Origin: Sphingobacterium sp. SYP-B4668
GTDB lineage: Bacteria; Bacteroidota; Bacteroidia; Sphingobacteriales; Sphingobacteriaceae
Direction: 5' to 3'
DNA: 64,000 bases
Assembly (NCBI RefSeq): GCF_027627455.1
Contig: NZ_CP115483.1
Span: 3,410,001 to 3,474,000 of the forward strand
The notes under the pieces: generated by a model
Databases searched by the model: none
Seen by the model: only the letters and a program-made list of their open reading frames with translations
What the model was told of the DNA's origin: nothing
Translations under genes and position numbers: made by a program
Shown here: one piece after another, positions 34,824 through 43,324 of the stretch
Position numbering within the stretch: position 1 is the first letter of the stretch
How the letters are laid out: the number at the start of each line of letters is the position of its first letter

Positions 34824-35975
34824 TTAAATAGTAGAGGTCCCGTCTGCTGTCTGTACTTTTATAACAGTTACATCTTTCCCAAATTGCTTCACATACTGAT
34901 CACTTATCAGCCTCACCAACTCATCGACATATGCAGATTCAACAATATTAATAGTACAACCACCAAAGCCACCTCCCATCATTCGGGAACCCAATACTTG
35001 AGGTAGTGGACGGACGATATCCACTAAAAAGTCTAATTCAGGACAACTGACTTCATAGGCTTTGCTCAATCCATCATGGGTATCAAACATATACCGACCC
35101 AAGAGGGGAATATCCCCTTCTTGTAGACTCTTGCATGCCAACTGGAGACGTTCGATTTCCTCCACAACAAAGCGAGCTTTAGTATATACTTCTATATCTC
35201 GTTCTTTGACATACGCGTCCAACATCGCCACATTTGCATCTCGCAGACTGTCGACTTCTGGATGGTTTACTCGAATCCATTCAACAGCCTGCTCACATTG
35301 CTCCCTCCGCGTATTATAGGCTGTAGAGGCCAAAGAATGTTTGACGTTAGAATTGAATAATACGATTGTATACCCATCTAATTTTAAGGGAACATATTCA
35401 AACTCCAACGATCTACAATCTAGCTTGATCACGTGGTCTTTTTTTCCGAATGTAGAGGCAAATTGATCCATGATACCACATTTGACGCCTGCATATGTAT
35501 GCTCCGCCAACTGTCCTATCTTAGGAATTTCCAATCTAGGGATATCCAAGGCAAACAACTCATTCAAGGCCAACGTTGTGGCACATTCGACAGCTGCAGA
35601 AGAGGAAAGTCCAGCCCCCAATGGAATATCACCGTCAATGTAAAGGTTAAATCCTTCAACTACATGTCCTCGCTGAACCAATTGATCAACCACACCAAGA
35701 ATATAGTTGGGCCAATGCTTTTCTGTCGGAGCCCGCTCCGACAATTCAACTTCATATCGTTCTTGATAATCCTCCGCATACAAACAAATGCGTAAATCGG
35801 AACGCTTGGACACCGCAACATATACCGCTTTATCAATGGCCGCAGGTAGAACGAACCCTCCGTTATAGTCTGTATGTTCGCCTATGATATTAATCCGCCC
35901 TGGTGAACGGACTACTAATGGTGTAGAATGAAAAATAGATTGGAATTTATGTTGGATTGTATCTTTAGTAATCAT
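34824..35975 (-). CDS. galK: Galactokinase
   Basis: 383 residues, cytoplasmic GHMP kinase that phosphorylates alpha-D-galactose at C1 with ATP (Leloir pathway). Visible motifs are the galactose signature SPGRINIIGEHTDYNGGFVLP (~25-45), the ATP-binding GHMP motif IPLGAGLSSSAAVECA (~115-130) and the C-terminal GSRMMGGGFGGCTINIV (~330-347). Length is normal for the family. It starts 1 base after the galT stop codon, so the two are co-translated, as the last gene of the symporter-galT-galK operon. Confidence 0.97.
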   Translation of the reverse strand: MITKDTIQHKFQSIFHSTPLVVRSPGRINIIGEHTDYNGGFVLPAAIDKAVYVAVSKRSDLRICLYAEDYQERYEVELSERAPTEKHWPNYILGVVDQLVQRGHVVEGFNLYIDGDIPLGAGLSSSAAVECATTLALNELFALDIPRLEIPKIGQLAEHTYAGVKCGIMDQFASTFGKKDHVIKLDCRSLEFEYVPLKLDGYTIVLFNSNVKHSLASTAYNTRREQCEQAVEWIRVNHPEVDSLRDANVAMLDAYVKERDIEVYTKARFVVEEIERLQLACKSLQEGDIPLLGRYMFDTHDGLSKAYEVSCPELDFLVDIVRPLPQVLGSRMMGGGFGGCTINIVESAYVDELVRLISDQYVKQFGKDVTVIKVQTADGTSTI

Positions 35976-35976
35976 G

Positions 35977-37029
35977 TTAAACAGTTTTGTAATGTATCGT
36001 CGAGCACGCTCTTAATTGTTGAGCTGCAAATTCGGGTGTAATGTCGCGTTGGGGATTGGCCAACATCTCGTACCCTACCATGAATTTTTTAACCGTTGCG
36101 GAACGTAATAATGGTGGATAGAAATGCATGTGCCAATGCCATTCGGGGAAATCTCCACTATTGACCGGAGCCTGATGCATACCGGCGGAATACGGGAACG
36201 ATGTCTTAAATAGATTGTCATAACGTGTGGTCAGCAACTTCAATATGGAAGCTAGATCGTCCTTCTCTTGTCCGGTGAAATCAGTAATATGCTGAACAGC
36301 TCTTTTACTGACCACCATCATTTCGTAAGGCCAAGATGCCCAAAAGGGCACAAGTGAGACAAACGAATCGTTTTCATCAATAATACGCACTTCCTTTTGA
36401 AGCTCCGCTTGAAGATATGCCGTCAACAATGTTTTACCATATTTCTCAAAATATGTTTTTTGTCGCAAAGATTCTTTTTGAAGCTCTTCGGGTATGCCAT
36501 TTTGCGCCCAAATCTGTCCATGTGGATGCGGATTGCTACAGCCCATTATAGCCCCTTTATTTTCAAATATCTGAATGTACTTAATCCAACCATTGCTAGA
36601 TAAATCGCGATACTCCTGTTGCCAAACGTCCACTACAGCCCTAATGGCGGCTACCTCCATTTCGGGTAAGGTCAAGTCATGACGAGGGGAGAAACTGATG
36701 ACTTTACAGATTCCTTTTGCCACATCGGCAACAAATAAATCGTCTTCGTTGACAGCCCCATCAGGTGTCTCACTTAATAAAGCAGAGAAATCATTGACAA
36801 ATACAAAACTTGCTTTATAATCGGGATTGGTATCTCCATCGGCTCTCACATTGGTCGGGCATAAGTAGCACTTCGGGTCATATGCTGGCCTTGAGTCTTG
36901 TGGGATATCCTCTACTTGACCCTGCCAAGGTCTCTTACTTCGATGCGGAGAGACCAATACGCGCTCTCCGGTCAATATATTCAATCGGGTATGTGGATCT
37001 GAAGCAAGTTCAAATTCAGTATGTTTCAT
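35977..37029 (-). CDS. galT: Galactose-1-phosphate uridylyltransferase
   Basis: 350 residues. It transfers UMP from UDP-glucose to galactose-1-phosphate. The zinc/structural motif CYLCPTNVRADGD is at ~55-68, and the catalytic SNPHPHGQIWAQ (HPH, nucleophilic His) is at ~165-176. The C-terminal HWHMHFYPPLLRS is also characteristic. Second gene of the galactose operon, 55 bases after the symporter gene and 1 base before galK. Confidence 0.97.
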   Translation of the reverse strand: MKHTEFELASDPHTRLNILTGERVLVSPHRSKRPWQGQVEDIPQDSRPAYDPKCYLCPTNVRADGDTNPDYKASFVFVNDFSALLSETPDGAVNEDDLFVADVAKGICKVISFSPRHDLTLPEMEVAAIRAVVDVWQQEYRDLSSNGWIKYIQIFENKGAIMGCSNPHPHGQIWAQNGIPEELQKESLRQKTYFEKYGKTLLTAYLQAELQKEVRIIDENDSFVSLVPFWASWPYEMMVVSKRAVQHITDFTGQEKDDLASILKLLTTRYDNLFKTSFPYSAGMHQAPVNSGDFPEWHWHMHFYPPLLRSATVKKFMVGYEMLANPQRDITPEFAAQQLRACSTIHYKTV

Positions 37030-37084
37030 AAGGATGTTAGCGTTTTTTTATTAAGTTCTAGTCTTCAATAGCTAAAAAGTAATC

Positions 37085-38746
37085 TTACCAAAAAAGAGTG
37101 TAAAGAGCTGCTGTGATACCGAGTACAATCAGTGCGCCGACAGCGAAAGAAGTGCTGGTTTTAAACATCTTGGTGTCTATCTCGAGCCCATTAGGTACTA
37201 CTCCTCTACGATTATCAATGAAACTAATAATCACCATACCTATCACACAGGCGATGAAAACAAATCCAACTCTGTCGATAAACGGAATTTCGTATATACC
37301 GCTCGCCGTCTTCACAGAGAACCCTGTGGACGCAAGAAAGGACAAATCAACATATTTTGGAAGAAATTTGAGGATGATAGACATAAGGAAACCTCCGATG
37401 GTGGCAAACAAAGCAGCATTGGAAGTTGTTTTTTTCCAGAAAAACCCCAATAAGAACATGGCAAATATCCCTGGTGAAACAAAGCCTGTGTATTCTTGTA
37501 TATATTGGAATCCGCCCTTTTTATCGATTCCCAAATGAGGAGCAATCAATATAGCCAACACCATAGAAATCACGATGACAATCTTTCCTACGTTAACCAA
37601 TTTTCTCTCAGATGCGTCCTTATCGAATAGCTTTTTGTATATATCCAAAGTAAATATAGTCGCCACACTATTCGCCTTTCCAGCGAGTGAGGCCACTACA
37701 GCTGCTGTTAATGCCGCGAAAGAAAGTCCTTTTAGTCCGGTAGGTAACAAGCTCAATAATACCGGGTAAGCCCTATCAGGGTTTAGTTCGCCATTAGCCA
37801 ACATCTCCTTTTGAAAAAGCCCGTCATTATACAATACCAATGCTGCAATACCGGGAAGTACCACGATGATAGGCATCAGAAGTTTAAGAACAGCAGCAAA
37901 TAGCAAACCTCCTCTAGCGGTTTCTAAACTTGCACCCAACGCGCGCTGGGTAATATACTGATTACAGCCCCAATAACTTAAGTTAATCACCCACATACCT
38001 CCTATCAATACACTCAGGCCTGGTAAATCTATGTAATTTTCATTTTCAGGCTTCAATATCATGTGGAAGTGATCGGCAGCTTTGTCTTGCACCAAGGCGA
38101 ATCCGTCCAAAATACCGGAGCCTCCAAAATGGTCAGATACCAGATTTAGTGCTAGATAGGTAGTGGCCAAGCCACCAAGGATCAAGAAGAAAACCTGCAC
38201 CACATCAGTATATCCAATCACCTTCATCCCACCTAACGTAATAATGATGGCAAAGACCGCTAATCCAATCATACACATGTTAAAATCTAATCCAGAGATA
38301 CTGGATACAGCCAACGCTCCTAAGAATAAAATAGACGTGAGATTGACGACAATGTATAACAATAGCCAGAATACAGCCATAATCATGGACACAGTGCCAT
38401 TGTATCTCTGATTGAGAAACTGAGGCATCGTAAATATCTTATTCTTAAGATAGACGGGTAGAAAGAATACGGCTACGACAATAAGCGTGGCGGCTGCCAT
38501 CCATTCGTAAGTGGCTATAGCCAGACCTATTTTGAAGCCCGAGCCACTCATCCCAATAAATTGCTCTGCCGAAATATTGGAAGCAATCAATGACGCGCCA
38601 ATGGCCCACCAAGTCAATGACCCCTCGGCCAAAAAGTAATCTTTTGAGCCGCCAGAAGCTGATTTTTTCTTATAGTAAATATATAGACCGTAACCGGCTA
38701 CAATAATAAAATAGAATAGGAAAACGATATAATCCTGTGTTTGCAT
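37085..38746 (-). CDS. Sodium/sugar symporter (SSS family, SglT-like)
   Basis: 553 residues with about 14 hydrophobic helices. SSS-family features include SLTWWAIGASLIASNISAEQFIGMSGSGFKIG near the N-terminus, the unwound first core helix with the Asn-Ile-Ser-Ala-Glu segment, and WVINLSYWGCNQYITQRALGA (~255-275) typical of the galactose/glucose branch. It imports a hexose with Na+. As first gene of the operon with galT and galK it very likely carries galactose. No mutarotase or epimerase gene is in this operon. Confidence 0.93.
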   Translation of the reverse strand: MQTQDYIVFLFYFIIVAGYGLYIYYKKKSASGGSKDYFLAEGSLTWWAIGASLIASNISAEQFIGMSGSGFKIGLAIATYEWMAAATLIVVAVFFLPVYLKNKIFTMPQFLNQRYNGTVSMIMAVFWLLLYIVVNLTSILFLGALAVSSISGLDFNMCMIGLAVFAIIITLGGMKVIGYTDVVQVFFLILGGLATTYLALNLVSDHFGGSGILDGFALVQDKAADHFHMILKPENENYIDLPGLSVLIGGMWVINLSYWGCNQYITQRALGASLETARGGLLFAAVLKLLMPIIVVLPGIAALVLYNDGLFQKEMLANGELNPDRAYPVLLSLLPTGLKGLSFAALTAAVVASLAGKANSVATIFTLDIYKKLFDKDASERKLVNVGKIVIVISMVLAILIAPHLGIDKKGGFQYIQEYTGFVSPGIFAMFLLGFFWKKTTSNAALFATIGGFLMSIILKFLPKYVDLSFLASTGFSVKTASGIYEIPFIDRVGFVFIACVIGMVIISFIDNRRGVVPNGLEIDTKMFKTSTSFAVGALIVLGITAALYTLFW

Positions 38747-39228
38747 AATATATAGATATTCAAAGTTTATAAACTGGTATGGCTTCCTAACTTGAGGTCG
38801 ATTATAATGTAAAAATACATATCGGTTGAACAGATGCTATTCATTATTTTCCAGCGTCAAGACAATAGGTGTTGCATATTTATATTGGGTCACAAAGCGA
38901 GGCAATTGCCTTGTTTGTAAAAATTACACTAAGCTAGAATAATCTTGCGAGAAATCATAGTTATTTTTGGTGGTTTTTGTCTCAATTAGTATCACAATTG
39001 TCTCATTATACATGATAAAAATGGTCTCTGGCAGTGGTTCTGATGTTTGTAACCCGATTCTGCGGGGCACGACTTTGGAATATGCCATACAGCTACCCAT
39101 ACATTTTTTCCACAAAAAGGGGGATGCACCGTTCAAAACTTAACATCTTCCAAAGAATTGGACAATAAAAAAAATCATCCTAATGAGAAGAAGGATGATG
39201 AATGCACGGCAGTTGGAAGCCACGAGCA
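38747..39228. other. Gene-free stretch upstream of the galactose operon
   Basis: 482 bases. It holds the operon promoter region (not pinned down) and, at 39165-39199, the terminator of the DUF1232 gene. The only open frame (38924-39136, minus) is short and unconvincing. Confidence 0.5.
39165..39199 (-). terminator. Terminator of the DUF1232 gene
   Basis: ATCATCCT / AGGATGAT stem. On the minus strand it is followed by a run of T residues, ~30 bases past the stop. Confidence 0.8.
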
Positions 39229-39597
39229 TCAAGCTGTCACAGGACGCTGTTTAAATAGTTTGTATTTCTTGATTTCCTCAGAGAGCTTGGCTACAGCATA
39301 GCCCACGATAGTCACATCATCCAACCAACCTACAACAGGTAGCACGTCTGGCACGGCGTCTAAGGGGGATATAACATACACAATTGTAGCAATGATGACC
39401 GACATATTCCACTTATTCATATGATAACGTCCTGCAAATACATCTTTACACATTGCAATGAGGAGTTTGAACTCGTCAACCTTTCCATCTAAATAACTGG
39501 CCTTATTCTCAGCCATATCTAAATCTCCAGCATTGATTTTGTGATTCTTGAAGAGTTCGAACAACAGCATCGCCTTATTAAAATACGTCTTTTTCAT
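39229..39597 (-). CDS. YkvA-like DUF1232 membrane-associated protein
   Basis: 122 residues. The DUF1232 signature is VIIATIVYVISPLDAVPDVLPVVGWLDDVTIVGYAVAKL at ~70-110: a hydrophobic helix, a conserved SPLDAVPD turn and a second hydrophobic helix. The N-terminal helix (MKKTYFNKAMLLFELFKNHK) is amphipathic. Family function is unknown; it is usually a small inner-membrane protein. Single gene. Confidence 0.9.
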   Translation of the reverse strand: MKKTYFNKAMLLFELFKNHKINAGDLDMAENKASYLDGKVDEFKLLIAMCKDVFAGRYHMNKWNMSVIIATIVYVISPLDAVPDVLPVVGWLDDVTIVGYAVAKLSEEIKKYKLFKQRPVTA

Positions 39598-39957
39598 TTA
39601 TTTAATAGTGAATGTTAGCTTCCATTGTATTATCGAGTTCGTTGTTACGTACCCAATCATTTACATCTTGATTTGTCTCTACGGTTTTATTCTGAACACA
39701 AATTTACAATGAATGGTACTAAGAACCTATCATAGTTTAATCATTTTATCGAAACCAGTACACGAACTCCCGATATCATTTCCCAAAATTAAAATCTTAA
39801 CGGTTTTCTCCTTTATTTAGAAAGCACAACTATTATTGGGTCAGCAACTGCTTCCAAACTACCTCGGAGCGCGATACTCTGAGTAAACGACATTAGGAAC
39901 ACACGGCTAATAATCAAGGAAGTAGGACAAAAAAAAATGCTGATGACTCAGCACTTT
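39598..39957. other. Gene-free stretch
   Basis: 360 bases. The only element supported is the terminator of the next gene at 39929-39953. A CAAATTTA (minus TAAATTTG) at 39699-39706, about 100 bases upstream of the DUF1232 start, could be a -7 element. Confidence 0.4.
39929..39953 (-). terminator. Terminator of the 91-residue protein gene
   Basis: TGCTGA / TCAGCA stem with 4-base loop. On the minus strand it is followed by at least nine T residues, 5 bases after the stop codon. Confidence 0.88.
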
Positions 39958-40233
39958 TTAATAAGCTATTTCGATTATCGATTTCAGAGGAATCAATACA
40001 CCACTCTTTATCTGTAGGTACCGATCGGTCACAGACCATACGGTGGTCTCGATACGTTTTGGTCCGTCTACAGTCTGAAACACAATAGTTGTTTTAGATT
40101 TGAATGCATTTCCCAACCGCAATGCTCCCTCAAGTTTATCTTTCAATAGATCGGAATGATCTTCATCGGCAGGTATAATCTTATATTTCGGCAATTCTTC
40201 TTTCGCTATTAATTCTCCAATCATCATAGTCAT
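39958..40233 (-). CDS. Small hypothetical protein
   Basis: 91 residues, soluble, no signal. The second half (KTTIVFQTVDGPKRIETTVWSVTDRYLQIKSGVLIPLKSIIEIAY) reads as a small beta-barrel (Sm/PilZ-like strand pattern), often seen in short Bacteroidota proteins of unknown function. A strong terminator directly after the stop supports expression. Partner genes unknown. Confidence 0.75.
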   Translation of the reverse strand: MTMMIGELIAKEELPKYKIIPADEDHSDLLKDKLEGALRLGNAFKSKTTIVFQTVDGPKRIETTVWSVTDRYLQIKSGVLIPLKSIIEIAY

Positions 40234-40409
40234 TAGTTTTAAGTATATTTTAAGAACCCTCTCATAAGGTACAAACGAACTTTTTATTTCCTTTTGTATC
40301 CGCTAAGCTAAATTTAAATATTGTTTAATAGATAAACAATAGCAATTCGCATTTTTTCGTTTACACGATGTGTTTTGATCAAGAGATTAAGATTTTGTGA
40401 CATTTCGCT

Positions 40410-40417
40410 TATCTTTG
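40410..40417 (+). promoter_or_regulatory. -7 element very close to the thioesterase start
   Basis: TATCTTTG (perfect TAnnTTTG) ends 5 bases before the ATG at 40423, which would place the transcript start at or near the start codon. No -33 match at 19-20 bases was found, so it may be coincidence. Confidence 0.35.
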
Positions 40418-40422
40418 ATTAC

Positions 40423-41160
40423 ATGGCAACACAAGAAAGACCTTCGACTTACGAAAAAGACTGGGAAGTGAACTTTACTCACTGTTATGCAAATGGATTG
40501 ATCAAGTTTTCGGAAATCAGCAATATGCTGCAGATTACAGCGGGAGAGCATGCAATTGCAGCTGGTTTCGGTTTTTTTGAAATGGCCAATAACAACCAAG
40601 CGTGGGTGCTAAGCCGAATCCGAATGGAAGTAGAGGAACTCCCAAAATGGCTAGACCATATCACCATCAAGACGTGGATACAGGAGTTTCAGGGTGCCCG
40701 CTCAATTCGCAATTTTGAGGTGTGGAGAAAAGGAAAACGCTACCTCACGGCTACGACATATTGGGCGGTAATTAATACACTTAAAAGAACGTCCGAAGAC
40801 TTGGCAATACCTACAGTCGGATTTGAAACCTACCCCTTACAAATAGCTACCTCGAAACCTTTCTCTCGACTGGATATACAGAGAGATACCGCTGTCGTAA
40901 AAAATCATCAAGTGGTATTATCTGATCTGGATATAGTTAAACATGTAAACAATGTCAAATATATGGAATGGTGCCTAGATACCTTAAAACCTGAATTGGT
41001 ACTAGAGAATAATATCCGAGCACTAGAAATGAATTATCTCCGGGAACTGCGGTATGACGATTGGGTGGAGATATCGAGTTCACATACGGACAATGAAATC
41101 TTCTTCAAAATAAAGAAAGATGAAAAAATAAGTTTTCTGATGCAAATCGAACTAAAATAG
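40423..41160 (+). CDS. Acyl-ACP thioesterase
   Basis: 245 residues from the ATG at 40423; the longer frame begins at a TTG that would sit upstream of a promoter-like element. It has two hot-dog domains. Domain 1 has WEVNFTHCYANGLIKFSEISNMLQ and WVLSRIRMEVEELPKW; domain 2 has DLDIVKHVNNVKYMEWCLDTL, where the HVNN motif carries the His/Asn used in catalysis by FatA/FatB-type thioesterases. It releases fatty acids from acyl carrier protein in the cytoplasm. Single gene with a shared terminator. Confidence 0.9.
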   Translation: MATQERPSTYEKDWEVNFTHCYANGLIKFSEISNMLQITAGEHAIAAGFGFFEMANNNQAWVLSRIRMEVEELPKWLDHITIKTWIQEFQGARSIRNFEVWRKGKRYLTATTYWAVINTLKRTSEDLAIPTVGFETYPLQIATSKPFSRLDIQRDTAVVKNHQVVLSDLDIVKHVNNVKYMEWCLDTLKPELVLENNIRALEMNYLRELRYDDWVEISSSHTDNEIFFKIKKDEKISFLMQIELK

Positions 41161-41187
41161 AAAAAGGGGTGTAAAACCCCTTTTTCT
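41159..41187. terminator. Bidirectional terminator, thioesterase / gluconate dehydrogenase operon
   Basis: An 11-bp stem AGAAAAAGGGG / CCCCTTTTTCT with 7-base loop gives a T-run on both strands. It sits between two convergent stop codons. Confidence 0.92.
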
Positions 41188-41212
41188 ATTATTCATTAGT
41201 ATGTTCATTTAA

Positions 41213-41845
41213 CTATAACGCCCAAGCGTGTTCACCCTTTTTATAAGGATAGTTACCATCGTATTTACCTGGAATTTTGACGTAGCGAAGTGCCTTTGTA
41301 GACCCTAGCTCCGAACTAAAAAATCCTGTAAGTGTCAACTGTTTGAACATTGTGAACCAATGTGGAGGGAGACTCTCTGGAACGCGATACATCTCATTTT
41401 GCTTGAGTGCTTCTTTCTCACGTTTCTCCTTTGTCTCTTCGTCCTGTTTTTTATTAAATTCGCCAGCCTCTTTGTCCAGAGTATTGACAAATTTGGTTTG
41501 ATCTTCTTTGCTCAATTCCTGAAATTTCTTCCCGAAATCTTTTTTAGCGCGATCGTCCACACCATTAATTCCTTCTAAGAAAGCTTTTTGATGTGCTTCA
41601 TTATAACAGTCCCTAATCATCACCGGAATGAAGTCACCCACTCCTGCTTCTTTCGCACCTGGAGTACTTGTTTTTGGGAGAATTGCTTCCGCAAGGTCAC
41701 CTAAAAAATCTGTCGATTCTTTTGTAAAAAGCGCCTCCACATCTTTGGATGCAGAACGGCTACAACCTTCCAAGAAAAGATTGGCTCCGATCACGGCTCC
41801 CCCCATTATGAAGGCAACCCTTTGTAATGCTTCTCTTCTATTCAT
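41213..41845 (-). CDS. Gluconate 2-dehydrogenase subunit 3 family protein (Tat-exported small subunit)
   Basis: 210 residues. Tat-like start MNRREALQRVAFIMGGAVIGANLFLEGCSRS, with a possible lipobox Cys28. The body (FLGDLAEAILPKTSTPGAKEAGVGDFIPVMIRDCYNE) is the family signature. A charged Lys/Glu-rich helix lies at ~120-150. In known FAD-dependent sugar dehydrogenases this subunit carries the signal peptide for the signal-less catalytic GMC subunit and supports its folding. The GMC gene two positions upstream in this operon fits as partner. Last gene of the eight-gene operon. Confidence 0.9.
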   Translation of the reverse strand: MNRREALQRVAFIMGGAVIGANLFLEGCSRSASKDVEALFTKESTDFLGDLAEAILPKTSTPGAKEAGVGDFIPVMIRDCYNEAHQKAFLEGINGVDDRAKKDFGKKFQELSKEDQTKFVNTLDKEAGEFNKKQDEETKEKREKEALKQNEMYRVPESLPPHWFTMFKQLTLTGFFSSELGSTKALRYVKIPGKYDGNYPYKKGEHAWAL

Positions 41846-41872
41846 ATCTTTTTATCGTAGTAAAACGTAAAA

Positions 41873-43303
41873 TTAAAATTTGTAATTTATATCCCAACCT
41901 GTACGGTACTGTCTCTTCACAAATTGATTGACAGCATCGAAGTTGGTTACTTTCATTTGATTATTGTCCCACAACAATTTCAAATTACGTCCTGGATATT
42001 TACCATCTATTTTCATATCGGCTCCGCGAATGGCCAAATTGGCCATCAATAAAGCTTCAGTCAATGGTCCGGAAATCTCGAAAGGTGCACTGACTTCTTT
42101 TTTTCCGTATCCAGCAAGACATGCCTCTACCCATTGTCCGTAATGTCCACTCGCAGCTCCTGGTACTCTTTCGTATTTTTGAGCCACCTGCTCCACTCGG
42201 CTTGTCGGTAGCAAGCGAGCATTGTCGCCATATGTATCGGCTAGAATCTTTCCTTTGGTACCGACCAATAAGATACCGTTGCCACCATCGCCAAAGATTT
42301 CATTAGCACCCAATTCATCAGGTCTTGGAGGTTGGATACCACCGTCCATCCAATGTAAAGTAACAGGTAGTTTGGTGCGCGTACCTTTAGGGAATGTCAA
42401 TGTCGCATGACTTGATGGAGGACAGCTTTCTGGGAAATATCCTCTTTTGAACTCATCTACATATACCGTCCCGACACTTGCTTGAACATCTTGAACATAT
42501 GTCAAACCTAATGTGCTGAAAGGGACCTCCAATAAGTGGCATCCCATATCACCCAAAGCTCCTGTACCGTAATCCCACCAACCTCTCCAGTTGAATGGAA
42601 CTAATTTTTCGATATAATCTTTTTGAGGAGCTGTCCCTAACCATAGATCCCAATCCAGTTCCTTTGGAATTTCTCCTTTGCCGGTAGGCCAAGGAATACC
42701 TGAAGGCCATACAGGTCTATCTGTCCAACAATATACAGTATGTACGTCTCCGATAATACCAGCTTCATACCATTCACGAATCTGTCTAGGTCCATCATTA
42801 GATGCTCCTTGATTACCCATTTGGGTGACAACTTTATATTTTTTTGCAGCATCGGTCAATGCGCGAGCTTCCCACACATCATGTGTCAATGGTTTCTGTA
42901 CGTATACGTGCTTACCCAACTGCATCGCAGCCAACGATTGAATCGCATGATTGTGATCAGGTGTGGATATGGACACAGCGTCAATATGCTTGTGCTCTTT
43001 GTCCAACATCTCTCTGTAATCTTTATAATACTTTGCCTTCGGGAATTTCTTAACAGATCCGGCAGCTCTTCTATCATCTACATCACAAAGGTAGGCTATC
43101 TCTGCTTTACCACTGGCGTAGAAAGAGGCTATATCACTAGACCCTTTACCGCCAACACCAATACCTGCAATTTGCAATTTATCACTTGGCGCGATAAAAC
43201 CTGTTCCACCAAGTACATGGCGTGGCACAATCATAAAAGCTGCTGCTGCTGTTGCAGCGGATTTAATAAAGTCTCTTCTAGACTTACTGTTATCGTTGTT
43301 CAT
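41873..43303 (-). CDS. Tat-exported Gfo/Idh/MocA family oxidoreductase
   Basis: 476 residues. Tat signal SRRDFIKSAATAAAAFMIVPRH. The Rossmann motif is AGIGVGGKGSSDIASF (~45). The catalytic-Lys motif reads VYVQKPLTH (~133), with Gln in place of the usual Glu of EKP, and the bacterial-type C-terminal domain contains WWDYGTGALGDMGCHLLEVPF. It is a paralogue of the enzymes at 29414 and 48368. The position between GMC oxidoreductase and its small subunit suggests a linked step on the same oxidised sugar. NAD(P) is probably tightly bound. Confidence 0.9.
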   Translation of the reverse strand: MNNDNSKSRRDFIKSAATAAAAFMIVPRHVLGGTGFIAPSDKLQIAGIGVGGKGSSDIASFYASGKAEIAYLCDVDDRRAAGSVKKFPKAKYYKDYREMLDKEHKHIDAVSISTPDHNHAIQSLAAMQLGKHVYVQKPLTHDVWEARALTDAAKKYKVVTQMGNQGASNDGPRQIREWYEAGIIGDVHTVYCWTDRPVWPSGIPWPTGKGEIPKELDWDLWLGTAPQKDYIEKLVPFNWRGWWDYGTGALGDMGCHLLEVPFSTLGLTYVQDVQASVGTVYVDEFKRGYFPESCPPSSHATLTFPKGTRTKLPVTLHWMDGGIQPPRPDELGANEIFGDGGNGILLVGTKGKILADTYGDNARLLPTSRVEQVAQKYERVPGAASGHYGQWVEACLAGYGKKEVSAPFEISGPLTEALLMANLAIRGADMKIDGKYPGRNLKLLWDNNQMKVTNFDAVNQFVKRQYRTGWDINYKF

Positions 43304-43324
43304 AATGTTTAGTTTTCGTTTTGG

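Noticed and set aside
38924..39136. 70-codon open frame on the minus strand upstream of the galactose operon
   Set aside because: No signal, family motif or ribosome-binding site; composition is that of random translated intergenic DNA.
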